A stretch of 64,000 nucleotides of DNA from Merluccius polli (GCA_030340625.1 JAOPHQ010005418.1:224718-288717); one strand, 5' to 3'; shown: positions 22,597-35,386, counted from the stretch's first letter. The notes: generated by a model from the sequence alone, not told the origin. Numbers and translations: made by a program.

Positions 22597-25150
22597 AACT
22601 CTTCCTGATTTTTTTCTACCATTGACTGACTGGGTCTTAATTTATCTGTGGTGCAATCACAATTACCATCAGGATGAAGTGAACATACTGTGAATGCTCT
22701 TACTCAAATAAATGTTGACACAATTGTGTAATGGCGTCTTAAAGAGGAGTTGTGCGCACATCCCAAGACAATGTTTATGCTCCTGCTCCAGAATGACATT
22801 TATTTAAAAACAAGGCAACGTTTCAATCCCATCGGACCTTCATCAGGCAATGAAAACAGTGGGTGAGATGGCCTATATCACATGAAACCAAACAGGGCGC
22901 ACCCAAAACGTTGCAATTGGCATAACATGCACCTAAAGGAGCTGGCTTACATGCATTACATAAAACCACGTAAAGCAATAACAATCAAGATTGGCCATCC
23001 CATAAATCGCATTCTTGCAATGTTTGGCACAGTACTGTAAATTATATTTGATTTTCTATTTTCGTTTGTTGTTAGGGAACAGGATGTGTGGACCCACACG
23101 CTTAACATAGGGAGGCGGAGACGGGATGAAAGACAGGGAATTTATTAAATAAAAGGCAATGGCAAACGGCCAGGCTAGGCCGGCGGTAGTCAGCAACAGG
23201 CGGGTAGATATATGTACTTTATTGATCCCAAGCTGGGAAATTTAAATGTAGCAGCCAGCATAACATTACAGGTAGACACAAGACATTAAATAATAAATGC
23301 AATATGGATAAAATAAAAAGGATTAAAAAAAGGTATCTATAATATTGTGGCGACGGCAAGGAAGGAGTGAGACAGGAGCCCAGGTTTAGGTTACGCAACT
23401 CCCGTGCCCCATACACCGCACGACCCCGGGAGTTGCCTTTATTTAGACACACCCACACAGACAGAAACACGGCACACCTGACGATCAGAACAAACACTCA
23501 CCCACGGTCATAACAAAACACTGCATATATGGAAACACACACACAATGACACAATTAATCCCCAACCACCAACCCCACAGGGATTCCGGGGCACCGATAA
23601 TGTCAAAACCCCACCAGGTTGCACCCCCAGAACCCCTTGCGCTCATAGGGGGCATGGCCGCCACACCTGGCCGTGATCGCCACAATATACAATACACAGA
23701 AGACTATATATACACAATCTCTACAGTGTTCAATGTGAAACATATAGGTGCAAGGCAAGGCAAGGCAGCTTTATTTATATAGCGCATTTCATACACAATG
23801 GCAACTCAATGCGCTTTACATAATAGGTGCACAAAAGGTCTGCAGTCAAGCATAAGGTGCAATATTCAATGTAAAGAATAAATAACTAAGAAATAAATGA
23901 AGGCTAAAACAAGTACAGTTACGTATTTAGTAGTCAGGCAGGCGGCGTCGGCAACAGGCGGGTAGTCCGGCAGGCAGCGTCGGCAACAGGGTTCAGCAAC
24001 AGGCGGGTAGTCCGGCAGGCAGGGACCGAGGTTGGGGAAAGCAAAGCACGAACTGGCATCGGCTTAAGTAGGGCATGGTGATTGCCGATTGCAAACAGGT
24101 GTGTTGGGGGAATGCTCATCAGTAGCGACAATCGGCCACTAGATGGGAGTGTTGGACCGTGTAGCAGGACGTGGCGTAACAAAAGTACAGTAGTGTTCTG
24201 ATTGTATGCTGTATGTCAGATTGACATAATGATTGAATATTTTTGATATGTTATTAATTTTATTTAACACACTGTCATGAGTCTATATACCAAGTTTGGC
24301 TATGATATGTTAAAGAGTTGCTGAGAAACAGGCTGACTTCCTATTTGGCGGCTTCGCCGTCTGGTTGATTGGCTGTCACGGCCAAACGGTTTTGAATTTG
24401 AAAAAGCCGTTTGACACATGTGTTCAGCTTGGTCTGAAGATCATATATGGCAAGTTTCATGATGATTCGACAGAATTTGTGGCCTGTGGATAGGTACTAT
24501 TGATTTTGACATCTTTCAACATGGTGGCAAAATTCTGATGTTTCCATGAAAAATAATTCATGAGCTATATGGGGAGGTCTGACAGTATCACCAGACATTG
24601 AACATTTGTTTGAAATATACTCATGTGAAGAGAGGAGTTAAAACACATATTGGTTAATAACAGCGCCCGCTAGAGGTCAAAGGTCACCACATTTTATGAG
24701 TGTCCCCATGATGATGTCATGGGTCTATGTAGCAAGTTTGGTTATGTGTCAAAGGGCTGCTGAGAAATTGGCTTACTTCCTGTTTGGCGGGTTCGTGGTC
24801 GAATTTGATTGGCTGTCGCGGCCAAACGGTTTCGAAATTCAAAACTCTTTTGAATAACTTTTGTGAGGCATGGTCTGATGAACATATGTGCCAAGTTTCG
24901 AGATGATTGTGCAAGATTTGTGGGGTGTGAAACATTTTGAAGGTTTTGGACATAAACCAAGATGGCGGAAAATCTATCATGACGCAAAATGACGCCATAG
25001 GGTGCGTTGGACTCGGCTTGGCCCAAGGATTCCAATGATACCTTGTTTGTGAATATTGGATGAATGGGTCAAAAGTTATGAACATGAATGCATGTCCAAC
25101 TTTGACCTGTTGGTGGCGCTAGAGTTCATGGGCTAGCGACCTCAAATTTG
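22597..25150. repeat. Duplicated block, copy 2
   Basis: Matches 17331-19885 in the same orientation with scattered substitutions and few indels. The start is abrupt, at gtaaactcttcctg after unrelated GC-rich sequence; the end falls near 25150, where a short caaatttgtactcaattt repeat begins. Confidence 0.85.
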
Positions 25151-25228
25151 TACTCAATTTGTACAAATTTGTACTCAATTTGTATTTGTACTCAAATGGG
25201 TGTCTCGCAGCTTCGCTGCTTGACCCCC

Positions 25229-27865
25229 AAATATAGCTGCATGCAGCGATGTGGGGGTCAAGCTTAATGGGACTCTATAAACTAATGTTGGCGGACAAAC
25301 GTAATCGACTAGGTGGCAACATGATGACCATAGCCATTATAAAGAGTAGACGGCGCATTGGGTTAACATACTGTGAATGCTCTTACTTAGATAAATGTTG
25401 ACACAATTGTGTAATGGCGTCTTAAAGAGGAGTTGTGCGCACATCCCAAGACAATGCTCCTGAATGACATTTATTTAAAAACAAGGCAACGTTTCAATCC
25501 CATCGGATCTTCAGGCAATGAAAACCGTGGGTGAGACGGCCTATATCACATGAAACCAAACAGGGCGCACCCAAAACGTTGCAATTGGCATAACATGCAC
25601 CTAAAGGAGCTGGCTTACATGCATTACATAAAACCACGTAAAGCAATAACAATCAAGATTGGGATTGGCCATCCCATAAATCGCATTCTTGCAATGTTTG
25701 GCACAGTATTGTAAATTATATTTGATTTTCTATTTTCGTTTGTTGTTAGGGAACGGGATGTGTGGACCCAAACGCTGAACATAGGGAGGCGGAGACGGGA
25801 TGAAAGACAGGGAATTTATTAAATAAAAGGCAATGGCAAACGGCCAGGCCGACAACAGGCGGGTAGATAGATGCTTTATTGATCCCAAGCTGGGAAATTT
25901 AAATGCAGCAGCCAGCATAACATTACAAGTAGACACTAAATATTAAATGCAATAAGGATAAAATAAAAAGGATTAAAAAAAAGGCATCTATAATATAAAA
26001 TACACAGAAGACTCTATATACAATCTCTACACTGTTCAATGTGAAACATAGGTGCAAGGCAGCTTTATTTATATGCGCATTTCATACACAATGGCAACTC
26101 AATGCGCTTTACATAAAAGGTGCAAAAAAGGTCTGCAGCCAAGCATAAGGTGCAATATTCAATGTAAAGATTAAATAACTAAGAAATAAATGAAGGCTAA
26201 AACAAGTACAGTTACGTATTTAGTAGTCAGGCAGGCGATTGCTCGGCAACAGGCGGGTAGGTAGATAGATATGTACTTTATTGATCCCAAGTTGGGAAAT
26301 TTAAATGTAGCAGCCAGCATAACATTACAAGTAGACGCAAGACACTAAATAATAAACGCAATAAGGATAGAATAAAAAGGATTTTAAAAAAAAAGGTATC
26401 TATAATATTGTGGCGACGGCAAGGATGGAGTGAGACAGGAGCCCAGGTTTAGGTTACGCAACTCCCGTGCCCCATACACCGCACGACCCCGGGAGTTGCC
26501 TTTATTTAGACACACCCACACAGACAGAAACACGGCACACCTGACGATCAGAACAAACACTCACCCACGGTCATAACAAAACACTGCATATATGGAAACA
26601 CACACACAATGACACACAATTAATCCCCAACCACCAACCCCACAGGGATTCCGGGGCGCCGATAATGTCAAAACCCCACCAGGTTGCACCCCCAGAACCC
26701 CTTGCGCCCATAGGGGGCATGGCCGCCACACCTGGCCGTGATCGCCACAATATACAATACACAGAAGACTATATATACACAATCTCTACAGTGTTCAATA
26801 TGAAACATATAGGTGCAAGGCAAGGCAAGGCAGCTTTATTTATATAGCGAATTTCATACACAATGGCAACTCAATGCGCTTTACATAATAGGTGCAAAAA
26901 AGGTCTGCAGTCAAGCATAAGGTGCAATATTCAATGTAAAGAATAAATAACTAAGAAATAAATGAAGGCTAAAACAAGTACAGTTACGTATTTAGTAGTC
27001 AGGCAGGCGGCGTCGGCAACTGGCGGGTAGTCCGGCAGGCAGCGTCGGCAACAGGGTTCAGCAACAGGCGGGTAGTCCGGCAGGCAGGGACCGAGGTTGG
27101 GGAAAGCAAAGCACGAACTGGCATCGGCTTAAGTAGGGCATGGTGATTGCCGATTGCAAACAGGTGTGTTGGGGGAATGCTCATCAGTAGCGACAATCGG
27201 CCACTAGATGGGAGTGTTGGACCGTGTAGCAGGACGTGGCGTAACAGAAGTACAGTAGTGTTCTGATTGTATGCTGTATGTCAGATTGACATAATGATTG
27301 AATATTTTTGATATGTTATTAATTTTATTTAACACGAGTCTATATACCAAGTTTGGCTATGATATGTCAAAGGGCTGTTGATAAATTGGCTTACTTCCTG
27401 TTTGGCGGCTTCGTGGTCAAATTTGATTGGCTGTTGCGGCCAAACGGTTTTGAATATGAAAAATCTGTTCAATAATTTTTGTGAGGCATGGTCTGATCAA
27501 CATATGTACCAAGTTTGGAGATGATTAGACAAAGTATGTGAGGTGTGAAACATTTTGAAGGTTTTTAATATAAACCAAGATGGCGGAAAATCCATCATGA
27601 TGCAAAATAACGTCATAGGGGCGTTGGACTCGGCTTGGCCCAAGGATTCCAATGATACCTTGTTTGTCAATATTGGATGAATGGGTCAAAAGTTATGAAC
27701 ATGAATGCATGTCCAACTTTGACCTGTTGGTGGCGCTAGAGCTCATGGGCTAGCGACCTCAAATTTGCTGTACGGGCTTATGGGACTGTCTTGAATCAGT
27801 GTGCCAAATTTCATTACTTTTTGATCTGGGGTGCAATGGGCTGCCATAGACTCCAATGGCAGGAA
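25229..27865. repeat. Duplicated block, copy 3
   Basis: 25229-25362 matches 16917-17045. It then joins directly to sequence matching 17417 onward, so about 370 bp present in copy 1 is missing. Internally, the LINE-tail segment with tttattgatcccaag occurs twice (about 25870 and 26278), a local duplication not present in copies 1 and 2. Confidence 0.8.
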
Positions 27866-28106
27866 AATAATAGGAATACTAACGAAAACAATGGGTGTCT
27901 CGCAGCTTCGCTGCTTGACCCCCAATAATAATAGGAAAACTAACGAAAACAATGGGTGTCTGCAGCTTCGCTGCTTGACCCCCAATAATAGGAAAACTAA
28001 CGAAAACAATGGGTGTCTGCAGCTTCGCTGCTTGACCCCCAATAAGAAGAAAAGGTAGAAAAACAATGGGTTCCCCGCAGCTTCGCTGCATGGGCCCCAA
28101 TAACAG
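27866..28106. repeat. Minisatellite of about 60-bp units, each with a perfect hairpin
   Basis: Four units each contain gaaaacaatgggt (or a close variant) followed by gcagcttcgctgc and a run of C. GCAGC-TTC-GCTGC is a 5-bp stem with a 3-base loop. The same cassette ends other members of the tgcagcgatg family (22160, 25200). Confidence 0.85.
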
Positions 28107-29228
28107 GCCACAGGTACACATTCGGTAGGAACATAATCATTCTGGATAAACTAATTAAACCTGTTCATTTTTTACATATTGTAACCAGGTTTTAATTTAA
28201 CAGTGTATCCTAAAATGTAACCATATGTGGCCTAGTGTCACAATGACATGTTCAATAGCATTTAGCATTTTAATTCATTTTTAATTAATATTCAGTCCAA
28301 ACAAGCTGAACAAATAATCCACACCGTGGATACACACATCAAGCAGAAGAATATGTAAGAATATCGGCCGCCAGGCGATTCGCGTATAGTGGGGCTTGAC
28401 GGTGATTCATCACCACATTGCAGGCGGGAGCTAGTTGATCCACTAGTCAACACGCGGGAGCTAGTTGATCCACTAGTCAACACGCGGGAGCTAGTTGATC
28501 CACTAGTCAACACGCCACCAGGTGGAGTTTCCAAGGCGGCGTGATCGCGGATAATTCGCGTGACGTGGGGCTTCACGGTCACACCTTCCTCCTGGTCCGC
28601 ATGGACTTGAATCGCGTGCCCGCTTGCGCGTAATCAAATGTTTTAAGTGGGTTTGTTGTTTCAAATGTTTCAACACTCAACTGCCGTGACATTTTTCTTT
28701 TCTACTTTTCTTCTTCTACAAGAGCCAATTAAAATGCTCATCACCACCAAGTGGTCAGGGGTGTGAATTGCAATCTGTCAAAATGACGGATGGCCCTCAG
28801 ATTTTTCCGTCACCGTTTTAAAAAAACGGTCAATGACGGAAAATATTTGGTTAACGCGACCCCTGGTTGATATCCAAGCCCACCAGTATTTTTGCTGTTG
28901 TGCTTCAGTAAATTTACTTGAATCTATTCCGTTTGTGCCTTAATTTACTTGAATCTAGGTTCAGTTTGTGCATTAAATATGCAATACTGTTCATTCATAG
29001 TGTCAAAAAGAATGGTTTTGTTTCAACCTGGATCCTACTGATTTCATGTTTTTTTCCCCTCTAAAATGCTCAATTAATTAAACAAATTGGATTTGATTTC
29101 CTTATTTATTTGACGAATAGATGGAAAATTAATTTTTGTTTTGTAGTTCGGTTATTCAACTTTTTTTTATCGAATATTCGACTATTGATATGCCTTCGAA
29201 TGCCCATCCCTAGAACATACCATCAATT
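28107..29228. other. Unclassified repeat debris; no gene
   Basis: Includes the 30-bp tandem repeat below, a short sequence bounded by caggggtg (28757) and acccctgg (about 28860), and an end reading tcgaatgcccatccct near 29195-29212 that resembles a hAT right terminus. I could not find its partner. Confidence 0.4.
28420..28514. repeat. Three tandem copies of a 30-bp unit
   Basis: The unit is built on cgggagctagttgatccac plus tagtcaaca, and the three copies are essentially identical. Each contains ctagttgatccactag, an imperfect palindrome. Unit length and lack of spacers exclude a CRISPR. Confidence 0.9.
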
Positions 29229-29690
29229 ATTCCACATATTTAATGAATGTATTCCAACCCCCCCCTTCCCCCCCCGGGAGGACAAAATTAGCCAAATTGT
29301 CGTGCAGCATTGCAGAGAAAATAGCTGGTGATTCACGATACCATTGTGACATCCTAGTCCACATATATGGTTTACCGTTACACTTAAAAGCAAACCAGTA
29401 TTGGCTTTCTGGATCCACTGGTATACTAAAGAACGCGTTGACCACTGAAAACCATTTACTATCCCCAGGTACCTGTGTTAATAGTTTGTGAGGATGTTCT
29501 TGGATGCACTGCATCGTTTACCTTTTTCAAATCTTGGACAAACCATGCTGTTGGTTGCGAAAGCTCCACCCCACTCTCTGTGTCTCAACCCGGTTGCGGT
29601 GGAGAAATACTGCACTTTAGGACCCAGGGGGTCTGATATCCAATCACAGCCCCCCCCCCCCCCCTGACAGCCCATAAGCTCAATTCAGCC
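29229..29690 (-). pseudogene. Endogenous retrovirus reverse transcriptase fragment
   Basis: The minus frame at 29514-29227 contains FFSIPVDPESQYWFAF followed by a segment typical of the RT palm of gamma/epsilon-like retroviruses. The first catalytic Asp region is altered and the YxDD box is not present before the sequence ends at the left. The frame to the right (29675-29478) is the degraded upstream fingers region. It cannot make an enzyme. The strand agrees with the LTRs at 1671-2048 and 36524-36840 and with the protease remnant at about 31290-31460; Rex3 (29732-30980) separates it from the latter. Confidence 0.75.
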
Positions 29691-29731
29691 CACATCATGT
29701 CTGAGGTTTTTGCTAGTGACACATGTGGGGC

Positions 29732-30954
29732 ACAGGGGGACCGAAGGGTGTATTCCAACTATAGGGGGATCACACTCCTCAGCCTTCCTGGTAAGGTCTA
29801 TTCAGGGGTGCTGGAGAGGAGGGTCCATCGGATAGTCGAACCTCGGATTCAGGAGGAGCAATGTGGTTTTCGTCCAGGCCGTGGAACAGTGGACCAGCTC
29901 TACACCCTCTGCAGGATCCTAGAGGGTGCATGGGAGTTTGCCCAACCAGTCCACATGTGCTTTGTGGACTTGGAGAAGGCATTCGACCGTGTCCCTCGGG
30001 GAGTCCTGTGGGGGGTTCTCCGGGAGTAAGTCAGACTTGTTTCCAGTGAGGGTTGGACTCCGCCAGGGCTGCCCTTTGTCACCGATCCTGTTCATAATTT
30101 TTATGGACAGGATTTCTAGGCACAGCCAGGGCGTTGAGGGGGTCCGGTTTGGTGACCTCAGGATTGGGTCTCTGCTTTTTGCGGATGATGTGGTCCTGTT
30201 GGCTTCATCAGACCGTGACCTCCAACTCTAGCTGGACCGGTTCGCAGCCGAGTGTGAAGCGGCCGGGATGAGAATCAGCACCTCCAAATCCGAGTCCATG
30301 GTCCTCAACCGGAAAAGGGTGGAGTGCACTCTCCGGGTCGGGGATGAGATCCTGCCCCAAGTGGAGGAGTTCAAGTACTTCGGGGTCTTGTTCACGAGTG
30401 AGGGGAGGATGGAGCGGGAGATCGACAGGCAGATCGGTGCGGCGTCTGCAGTAATGCGGACTCTGCACGGATCCGTCGTGGTGAAGAGGGAGCTGAGCCA
30501 AAAGGCAAAGCTCTCGATTTACCAGTCGATCTACGTTCCTGTCCTCACCTATGGTCATGAGCTTTGGGTAATGACCGAAAGAACGTGGGTGCAAGCGGCC
30601 GAAATGAGCTTCCTCCACAGGGTGGCTGGGCTCTCCCTTAGAGATAGGGTGCGAAGCTCGGTCATCCAGGAGGAGCTCGGAGTAGACCCGCTACTCCTCC
30701 GCGTTGAGAGGAGCCAGATGAGGTGGCTCGGGCATCGGATGCCTCCCAGATGCCTCCCTGGTGAGGTGTTCAGGGCACGTCCCACTGGTAGGAGACCCCG
30801 GGGAAGACCCAGGACACGCTGGAGAGACTATGTCTCTCGGCTGGCCTGGGAATGCCTTGGGATCCCCCAGGAAGAGCTGGACGAAGTGGCTGGGGAAAGG
30901 GAAGTCTGGGCTTCTCTGCTTAGGCTGCTGCCCCCACGACCCGACCCCGGATAA
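29732..30954 (+). pseudogene. Rex3 reverse transcriptase, truncated and internally deleted
   Basis: Frame 1 to about 30027 carries NYRGITLLS, QCGFRPGRGT and FVDLEKAFDRVP (first catalytic Asp). A gap and frameshift follow near 30028, where the usual connecting residues are missing. 29926-30231 carries GLRQGCPLSPILF and the catalytic FADDVVLLAS. An in-frame stop lies at 30229-30231, and the last 228 aa (30268-30954) hold the thumb and C-terminal domain ending in the Arg-rich RRPRGRPRTRW. The endonuclease is absent. It is an inactive copy. Confidence 0.9.
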
Positions 30955-30980
30955 GCGGCAGAAGATGGATGGATGGATGG
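29732..30980 (+). mobile_element. Rex3 (RTE-clade) LINE, 5'-truncated, exact 11-bp TSD
   Basis: RT sequence on the + strand ends in the Rex3-type tail of ggat repeats just before 30981. The 11 bp acatgtggggc flanks both sides (29721-29731 and 30981-30991). 5' truncation and a target duplication are what target-primed reverse transcription leaves. It sits in the pol region of the minus-strand endogenous retrovirus. Confidence 0.92.
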
Positions 30981-30991
30981 ACATGTGGGGC

Positions 30992-31460
30992 TGATCCCGG
31001 CACCCCATAGAATCTTTTAACCTCATCAGAATAGGTCACCGTTAACAAACAAAACTACTCATTCCAAAATGTCATACATCCTTTTAACCACCCTTCCTCA
31101 AACCCTGGTAATCGTCCATCATGGGTTACTCTAGCAGTCAAATCATCTGTGGGAATGGATTCTATCTCCACCTGACTCCTGCATGCACCTGTCTGCATGC
31201 AGTGTTGTGCATCTGTTGTCTCTCTGGCAGGAAGTACCAAAATTATACTGGTGGGCCTAATGCAGACGAGTATGCTTGGATCATGGGAGGTAACCATTGG
31301 TGTAAATGACACTCAGCCTAAGCGACACAATACATCTTTCCCCAACAAGTTAATCGGACACTGATTTGACAAAAGAAAAGAATGTTGAGTTGTCTATAGC
31401 CGTCTTGTACATTGAGCGGAACAGTTACTTTTTCCCTAAGGGATCATCCACCAACCCTGA
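30992..31460 (-). pseudogene. Endogenous retrovirus protease and protease-RT junction, degraded
   Basis: Minus-strand sequence right of the Rex3 insertion shows, in broken frames, the features expected at the end of a retroviral protease and start of RT; the 85-aa frame 31312-31055 follows it. Identification rests on position (between nucleocapsid-like sequence and the RT fragment on the same strand) and a short Leu-Gly-Lys-Asp motif. It contains stops and shifts and is not functional. Confidence 0.5.
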
Positions 31461-32120
31461 CCACATGTACATCTCGACCACTTAATTTTGAACACCTTTC
31501 CATTCCTTGAAGGACAACACTGCCCCTGAATTGTAATTGTAAATTTACCGAATTGTAATTGTAACTTCTCCGTTTACATTTACGTTAGTTTTTGGGAGCT
31601 GATCAGGTCGCATAACGCCGGTGAGAACCATGTAATAATCATCTGAGTGTGGTGTTTGTGAGTGTTTTGATGCCTAATCTACATTTTCGGATGTTTGTAA
31701 TGTATGTGGTGTGTGTGTGGTTAGTGTAGTTATTAGTGTGTGTGTCTTGGTTCGCATACTATACCCTCGCCGAACTGGGCCTGCCTCCTGCGTTCCATCG
31801 ATACGAATGCCCCCCTTTCTACCTCTTGCCTTTTGGATGACCGCCAGCCACTCGTATCATTTCCTTTTCCTCATTTTGAGGTGGCCCATGGCGCCACAGC
31901 AGTAGCAAGCATCGGTGTTCCACTGTCCCCGTACTCTGCTCTTTGCCTGCCCCCTACTGGTCCTGCTGTAGTGGATAGGATTGGCTCTCTCCAGGGCCTC
32001 CAGTTGAGCGAGAGTTGACGTCTCTTAGATTGTGCTGCCTTTTTATTTCTGAGGTCTTCTGCATGGCTGGCATGACCCACAATTACCACGCACCTGGCGG
32101 TTCGCCTACCACTGCAATGT
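31461..32120 (-). pseudogene. Endogenous retrovirus gag 3' part, possible nucleocapsid remnant
   Basis: The minus frame at 32125-31871 has GHASHAEDLRNKK, resembling the end of a retroviral CCHC knuckle whose cysteines have decayed. The rest (31461-31870) shows no domain. This placement fits a gag to protease to RT order. The assignment is weak on its own. Confidence 0.35.
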
Positions 32121-32864
32121 ATCAAGTCAAGTCAAGTCAAACTTTATTGTCAATTTTCATGTACAGGACATACACAAAAACCGAAATGCCGTTTCCCTCG
32201 ATCCCTGGTGCAAAAACAGCTATATACACTTATACAAATACAAATATAAATATTAAAAATAGATATAAAATAAGAATATAAATTAAAAGAGAAGAGAATA
32301 TATACAGGTTTTAAAAAGAAAGATATGTATGTATGTATATTATAAGCAGTATGGACAGTATAAACAGAAACTATCAGTGCAAATGTTATTGTAGAGTAGT
32401 TCTTAAATATAGTTTGTAAAGTGACTGTGCATGGTGGATGGGTGGGTGGGGTTAATGTCCAGAGTTTGTGGGGGCAGAGGGCAGAGAAAGAAGGGGGGTC
32501 AGTGCTGGGAGGGAGTTCAGCATCCTGACGGCCTGGTGGACGAAGCTGTCCTTCAGTCTGCTGGTCCTTGCCTTTAGACTCCTCATCCTCCTCCCAGAGG
32601 GCAGGAGGCTGAAGAGGCAGTGGGTGGGGTGGGTGGAGTCGCCCGCAATGCTGAATGCTTTGCGGGACAGGCGTGTATTTTAGATGTCTTGGAGGGAGGG
32701 GAGGGGGGCACCGACAATCTTCTCAGCTGCTCTCACTATGCGCTGCAGGGTCCTCCTACAGGATGCAGTGCAGCCGCCGTACCACACAGTGATGCAGCTG
32801 GTCAGGATGCTCTCAGTGGTTCCCGGTAGAAGGAGCACATGATGGGGGCAGGTGCTCTCGCTCT

Positions 32865-33986
32865 TCAGAGTTTGCGGAGAAAGTAGAGGCGCTGCTGAGC
32901 TTTGCCGGCCAGTGATGCGGTGTTGCAGCTCCAGGAGAGGTCCTCAGTAAGATGCACCCCCAGGAACTTGGTGCTGCTCACTCTCTCTACAGCAGCACCG
33001 TTGATGGTCAGTGGGGGGTGCTGGGTGGAGGCTCTCCGGAAGTCGACAACAATCTCCTTCGTCTTCTGCATGTTGAGAGAGAGATTGTTGTCTCTGCACC
33101 ACTCAGCCAGTTGGCTCACCTCTTCCCTGTAGTTAGACTCATCCTTGTGGTTGATGAGCCCCACCACAGTCGTGTCGTCCGCATACTTGACAAAGAGGTT
33201 GTTGCTGAATGATGGAGTGCAGTCGTGGGTCAGCAGGGTGAAGAGAAGGGGGCTGAGCATGCATCCTTGGGGGGCCCCTGTGTTCAGCATGATGGTGCTG
33301 GATGTGTTGCTGCCGACACGGACTGCCTGCGGTCTTCCGGTCAGGAAGTCCAACAGCCAGTTACGTAGTGAGGTCCACAGTCCTAGACAGTCCAGCTTCC
33401 TGATCAGCTGCTGAGGGGTGATCGTGTTGAAAGCTGAACTAAAGTCTAGAAACTGCATCCTCACATATGAGTCCTTGGTCTCCAGGTGGGTGAGAGCTGA
33501 GTGGAAGATGGTGGAGATTGCATCATCAGTCGACCTGCTGGCCCGATATGCAAACTGGTATGGGTCCAGTGAAGGGGGGAGGATGGATTTGATGTGCTGC
33601 ATGACCAACCGCTCGAAGCACTTCATGATGATGGGGGTCAGTGCAACCGGGTGGTAGTCGTTGAAGCAGGATGGAGAGGCCTTCTTTGGTACCGGGATGA
33701 TGGTGGTGCTCTTGAAGCAGGTGGGGACAACAGCTTGGCTCAGGGAGGTGTTGAACATGTATGTGAGGACATCTGTGAGCTCCTCTGCACAGTCCTTCAG
33801 CACATGACCGGGAATGTTGTCAGGCCCTGCAGCCTTGCGAGCGTTGATCCTGGAGAGGGATCTCCTCACACTGGCTGGAGAGAGGCACAACACCTGGTCA
33901 TCTGCAGGGGGTGGTGACTTCTGTGCAGGAGTGCTGTTGTCAGCTTCCAACCGTCCAAAGAAGTTATTGAGTGGTGTCACTGTCAC
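32865..33986 (-). pseudogene. LINE reverse transcriptase, uninterrupted 373-aa frame
   Basis: Contains VPVPKKASPSCFNDYHPVAL (fingers), FLDFSSAFNTI (first Asp), GAPQGCMLSPLLFTLLTHD and the catalytic YADDTTVVGL near residue 270, then the thumb ending at FLRKL. The frame overlaps the end of the linker frame by 23 bp in another register, so a frameshift near 33975 separates RT from the endonuclease. Read alone, the RT is uninterrupted. It belongs to the element at 32121-35480. Confidence 0.88.
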
Positions 33987-35386
33987 AGGTCTGTGGTCGG
34001 GGTTTATAGTCTGTGATGGTCTGTATCCCCTTCCACAGGCTCCTAGTGTCTCTGCTCTCGGTGAAGTGGTTGGATATCCTGCTGCTGTACCGCCTCTTCG
34101 CTAGCCTGATGCCCCGGTTCAGATTGGCTCTCGCTGATCTCAGGCCAGCCTCATCACCTGCTCTGAAAGCAGCAAATCGGGCTCCCAGTAAACCATAGAC
34201 TTCCCCCGTCAGCCGTGGTTTATGGTTGGCCCGTACTGTGATGGTCTTGGTGACCGTGACATCATCAATGCATTTGCTGATGTAGGTGTCCGAATACTCC
34301 TGAATGTTGATGTGTTGGTTGTAGGTGGCTGCCTGCTTAAACATGTCCCAGTCTGTGATGTTAAAGCAGTCCTGTAGTGCTGAGGAAGCACCCTCTGGCC
34401 ACTCCCGTACCTGCTTCTGAACCGGTCTGGTGACTTTGACCTTAGGCCTGTATGCTGGCATTAGCATTAACAGTGGTGTGGTCTGAAGCGCCGAGGTGGG
34501 GGAGGGGTGAGGCCTTGTATGCTCCTCGCAGTGTGGTGTAGACCAGGTCCAGAGTGTTATTTCCTCATGTAGGAAAGTCTATGTGTTGGTACACATGAGG
34601 AAATACTGTCTTGAGGTTGGCGTGGTTGAAATCACCAGCTACAATGAGGAGTCCGTCTGGTTGGGCTGTCTGCTGGTCACTGATGACGCTGTACAGTTCA
34701 CTCATTGCCTTGTCTCTGTCATTGTTGTTGCCGCTAGGAGGGATGTAAACAGCCACTAGCAGGATGGCAGAAAACTCCCTCGGCAGATAAAAAGGCCGGC
34801 ACTTTATGATCATAAACTCCGCAAGGGGTGAACAGTGTCTGCAAACCACCACAGCGTCCTGGCACCAAGCATCCCTAATGTAAACACAGACACCGCCGCC
34901 GCGGGTCTTACCTCCGTTAATGAGGGCTCTGTCCGCTCGGTAGCATGTTAGCCGGTCGAGCTGGATGGCGGAGTCGGGTATGTTATTGTTAAGCCATGTT
35001 TCCGTAAAAACGAAAACACAGCACTCTCTCACAGTCCGCTGGGATGATCTCAGAAGGTGTAGCTCATCCAGTTTGTTGTCAAAGGAGCGTACGTTGGCGA
35101 GTACGATGGATGGTAAAGCCGGCTTGTATGGATTAGCCGCTAGCCTGGCCTGGATACCTCCGTGCTTCCCTCGCTTCTGCCTCCTCGCGCACCGCCTGCG
35201 GCGCTTCCTCTGCGGGTGTGCTGCAGTAGTGGGGGTCGGTGTCGAAGCGGGCCGCCGGAGTAGACCGAGATCGTGTAGCACCTTGGTGAATGCTGGGTTT
35301 GGCTTGTGGATAAAGTGGTTGCCAATTTTGAAAAGAGTCCTACGGCTGTATGTGTGCCTTCGGACAGACAAACGCGACGAAAACAC
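33964..35386 (-). pseudogene. LINE endonuclease plus linker, one frameshift
   Basis: Frame 35386-34565 (273 aa) carries, after a basic Lys/Arg-rich stretch around residues 55-75, FVFTETWLNNN, AVYIPPS and LIVAGDFNHANLK, the conserved order of the LINE endonuclease. It ends prematurely near 34565. Frame 34467-33964 (167 aa) continues with the linker and the Arg-rich region before RT. A start at 35386 follows a plausible 5' leader of about 95 bp. Confidence 0.85.

Noticed and set aside
28420..28514. CRISPR-like direct repeats
   Set aside because: Units abut without spacers and the genome is eukaryotic.
28757..28866. Possible 110-bp MITE (caggggtg...acccctgg)
   Set aside because: Only short inverted ends and no matching flanking duplication.
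29195..29212. hAT-like right terminus tcgaatgcccatccct
   Set aside because: No left partner or 8-bp duplication could be located, so no element is called.
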